64,000 nt of DNA from Candidatus Planktophila vernalis (GTDB lineage: Bacteria > Actinomycetota > Actinomycetes > Nanopelagicales > Nanopelagicaceae), in NCBI RefSeq assembly GCF_002288185.1, contig NZ_CP016776.1, positions 62,001-126,000 on the forward strand, given 5' to 3'. Of the stretch, positions 62,518-64,000 are shown in pieces (position 1 is the stretch's first letter; every line of letters starts with the position of its first letter). The notes under the pieces were generated by a model, which ran no database searches, had not been told where the DNA came from, and saw nothing but the letters and a program-made list of their open reading frames with translations. The position numbers and the translations under genes are program-made.

Positions 62518-63586
62518 GTCCCACCATTTTCGCAAGGGCTATGCGATCGACTTTGCCGATACCGAGCAAGGGTAACTGTTCTAAGTGATGAATTCCTTTT
62601 GGCTTTGATGCAGCCCCTAACGCTGCCTCTAAATAATGCGCAATTTCACTCTCACCGATTTCACCAACGACAGCTAGGTGCAAAGCATGTCCCCACTGAA
62701 TGTCATTGACTGCAAAGGCAGCAAATTCAATCTCTGGATAACGAATTGAAAGCGTTGCTTCTATGGCAGTGAGTGAGACATTCTCTCCACCTGAAATGAT
62801 TACATCATCGGCTCGTCCCAAGATATGAAGCTTGCCATTTATGATTTCACCAAGATCATTTGTAACAAACCATCCATCGCTAAGAATATAGAGCTCTGGA
62901 GCGTTCAGGTAAGTCTCTGACATTACCGAACCACGGATTTGAACTAAAGATTTTTCATTGAGGCAATATTCAACACCTTCAATTGCTTGACCGTTATAAA
63001 TACAGCCACCAGAAGTTTCAGTCATTCCGTAGGTTTCAACAACATTGATTCCAGCATCTTTCGCTTGCTGGCTAAGAGCTGGTGATATTGCTGCGCCTCC
63101 CACTAATACTGCTTGTGCACTTTGTAGATGGCGCAGTAAACGCTCATCACTATTGAGAGCTCTAAATAACTGTGTCGGAACAATTGACGTGAAATCAACT
63201 TTTGGATATTTACCTTGGTGTTCACGCAAATCAATAGGAAGTGTTCCAAGTTCCATTGATCGAATAATTACATTAACCGCGGCAATATGTGTTAACGGTA
63301 AGAACAAAGACCACTGCTGGCCAGACTTTGCTTCTAAGAACTTATTTGATGCCCGCGCAGATGCAAGTAATGCCGAAGCTGTGAAAGCAACCTCTTTACT
63401 CATTCCAGTAGTGCCACTAGTGCCAATAACTAATGCGATACGTGAAGGGGCGCTAGTTGATCGAACTTCGCCAAGACCTAAGGCTGGGCCAGTACCAGCC
63501 AGGGCTGCTGTGATTTCTCCCGCTAAATCAGGGATTGCGCACGCAGGGCTGACCCGGTGAATATCTCGTTGTGACGTCATCTCCAT
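62510..63586 (-). CDS. menE: 2-succinylbenzoate--CoA ligase
   Basis: 358-residue acyl-CoA synthetase, the short MenE form usual in Actinobacteria (others are ~480). AMP-binding motif IGTSGTTGMSKEVAF near residue 53, then VVETYGMTETSGG near residue 182 and ILGRADDVIISGGENVS, with the C-terminal catalytic Lys in LGIGKVDR. A second ATG lies 6 nt after the first. It activates succinylbenzoate for the naphthoate synthase encoded by divergent menB. Confidence 0.92.
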   Translation of the reverse strand: MEMTSQRDIHRVSPACAIPDLAGEITAALAGTGPALGLGEVRSTSAPSRIALVIGTSGTTGMSKEVAFTASALLASARASNKFLEAKSGQQWSLFLPLTHIAAVNVIIRSMELGTLPIDLREHQGKYPKVDFTSIVPTQLFRALNSDERLLRHLQSAQAVLVGGAAISPALSQQAKDAGINVVETYGMTETSGGCIYNGQAIEGVEYCLNEKSLVQIRGSVMSETYLNAPELYILSDGWFVTNDLGEIINGKLHILGRADDVIISGGENVSLTAIEATLSIRYPEIEFAAFAVNDIQWGHALHLAVVGEIGESEIAHYLEAALGAASKPKGIHHLEQLPLLGIGKVDRIALAKMVGHE

Positions 63587-63627
63587 TGCACCCGTAGGGT
63601 ATCCCTTGTAAAGACAATGGAGGAAAT

Positions 63628-64000
63628 GTGAGCAAGCCCTTTAAGCGTGATTTTGGTAGCCGTGAGATACCTCATTGGATAACTGCGCCCGGCGGTGAAG
63701 AGTTCGTTGATATTAAATATCAAATGGGTGATGGCATTGCCAAGATCACAATTAATCGACCTCAAGTTCGTAATGCATTTCGTCCTCAAACAATTATTGA
63801 ATTAATTGAAGCTTTTCATTTAGCGCGAGATAACGAAGAAGTTGGCGTCATTATCTTTACTGGCGAAGGTACTGAAGCTTTTTGTTCAGGTGGCGATATA
63901 AATGTGCGCGGTGACGACGGATATCTTGGCGATGACAAATTAGCTAAAAAGGGTATTGGCCGTCTTAATGTTTTAGATTTACAGGTACAAATCCGTCGCA
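63628..64000 (+). CDS. menB: 1,4-dihydroxy-2-naphthoyl-CoA synthase (naphthoate synthase), N-terminal part
   Basis: Starts at GTG 63628 after GGAGG and runs off the window end; 124 codons are visible. The protein begins [16 protein letters not shown] and has the crotonase-fold sequence [15 protein letters not shown] and [23 protein letters not shown] (both quoted in part), the MenB oxyanion-hole region. It closes the naphthoate ring from succinylbenzoyl-CoA, the product of MenE. A small palindrome AGGGTATCCCT (63596-63606) lies between the divergent men genes. Confidence 0.93.
   Translation, partial: MSKPFKRDFGSREIPHWITAPGGEEFVDIKYQMGDGIAKITINRPQVRNAFRPQTIIELIEAFHLARDNEEVGVIIFTGEGTEAFCSGGDINVRGDDGYLGDDKLAKKGIGRLNVLDLQVQIRR

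Overview
The window looks like chromosomal DNA from a small-genome actinobacterium of low to moderate GC, most like the freshwater acI / Ca. Nanopelagicales group. Actinobacterial markers are BldC, DUF3073, DUF5302, the small ribosomal protein bS22, bacterial XPB with its Rv0862c-like partner, a short ArgA-type acetyltransferase, the PurSQL form of FGAM synthase and a sterol-carrier-like gene between purL and purF. The AT-rich codon use and very tight packing suggest a streamlined genome. There is no gene-free stretch above 300 bp, most same-strand neighbours overlap by 1-4 bp and several convergent genes overlap at their 3' ends. Taxonomy is inference from gene content.

Layout. 1-43: last codons of fba. 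74-10889: purine cluster purA-purD-purB-purC-purS-purQ-purL-(SCP2-like)-purF-purM. 10933-12737: short actinobacterial genes (DUF3073, an unknown protein, bldC, DUF5302, DUF167). 12696-16850 (minus): M3 oligopeptidase and a DEAD-box RNA helicase with a structured leader. 17072-20482: EamA exporter, then a CbiMNQO-type nickel/cobalt ECF transporter on the minus strand. 20607-26384: secreted DMFase-like protein, TPR protein, low-molecular-weight phosphatase, SpoU methyltransferase, PBP4-type carboxypeptidase and a YVTN beta-propeller. 26539-30500: ctaB, a two-gene ABC transporter and an NlpC/P60 hydrolase. 30510-39863: tilS-hpt-ftsH-folE-folP-folB-folK-panC-coaX-lysS-argA. 39991-46542: clpC, SOUL protein, then GNAT, mutY, radA and a Cys-rich protein on the minus strand. 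46581-51413: proC, secreted proteins, bS22 and a glutaredoxin-like protein. 51376-57092 (minus): XPB helicase, M20 peptidase, XPB-associated protein and a HAD phosphatase. 57143-61397: histidine phosphatase and the System II cytochrome c maturation operon (ccsX-ccdA-resB-ccsA). 61401-64000: PLDc_N protein, menA, menE and the start of divergent menB.

How it works together. The first 11 kb covers most of de novo purine synthesis (purN, purH, purE and purK are elsewhere). The hpt-ftsH-fol-pan-coaX block joins purine salvage, membrane proteolysis, folate and CoA synthesis. The ccs and men clusters plus ctaB supply parts of an aerobic menaquinone/cytochrome chain. No mobile elements, CRISPR arrays, rRNA or tRNA genes were seen.

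Most notable regulatory observations: (1) a TANNNT hexamer sits 6-7 nt before the start codon of a dozen genes without a Shine-Dalgarno, implying leaderless transcripts; (2) a palindrome resembling a Nur (nickel Fur-family) box covers the -35/spacer region of the cbiM promoter; (3) an 11-bp hairpin buries the Shine-Dalgarno of the NlpC/P60 hydrolase; (4) the DEAD-box helicase has a ~140-nt leader with three strong hairpins; (5) cbiQ appears to start at a rare ATT codon, giving a His-rich N terminus.
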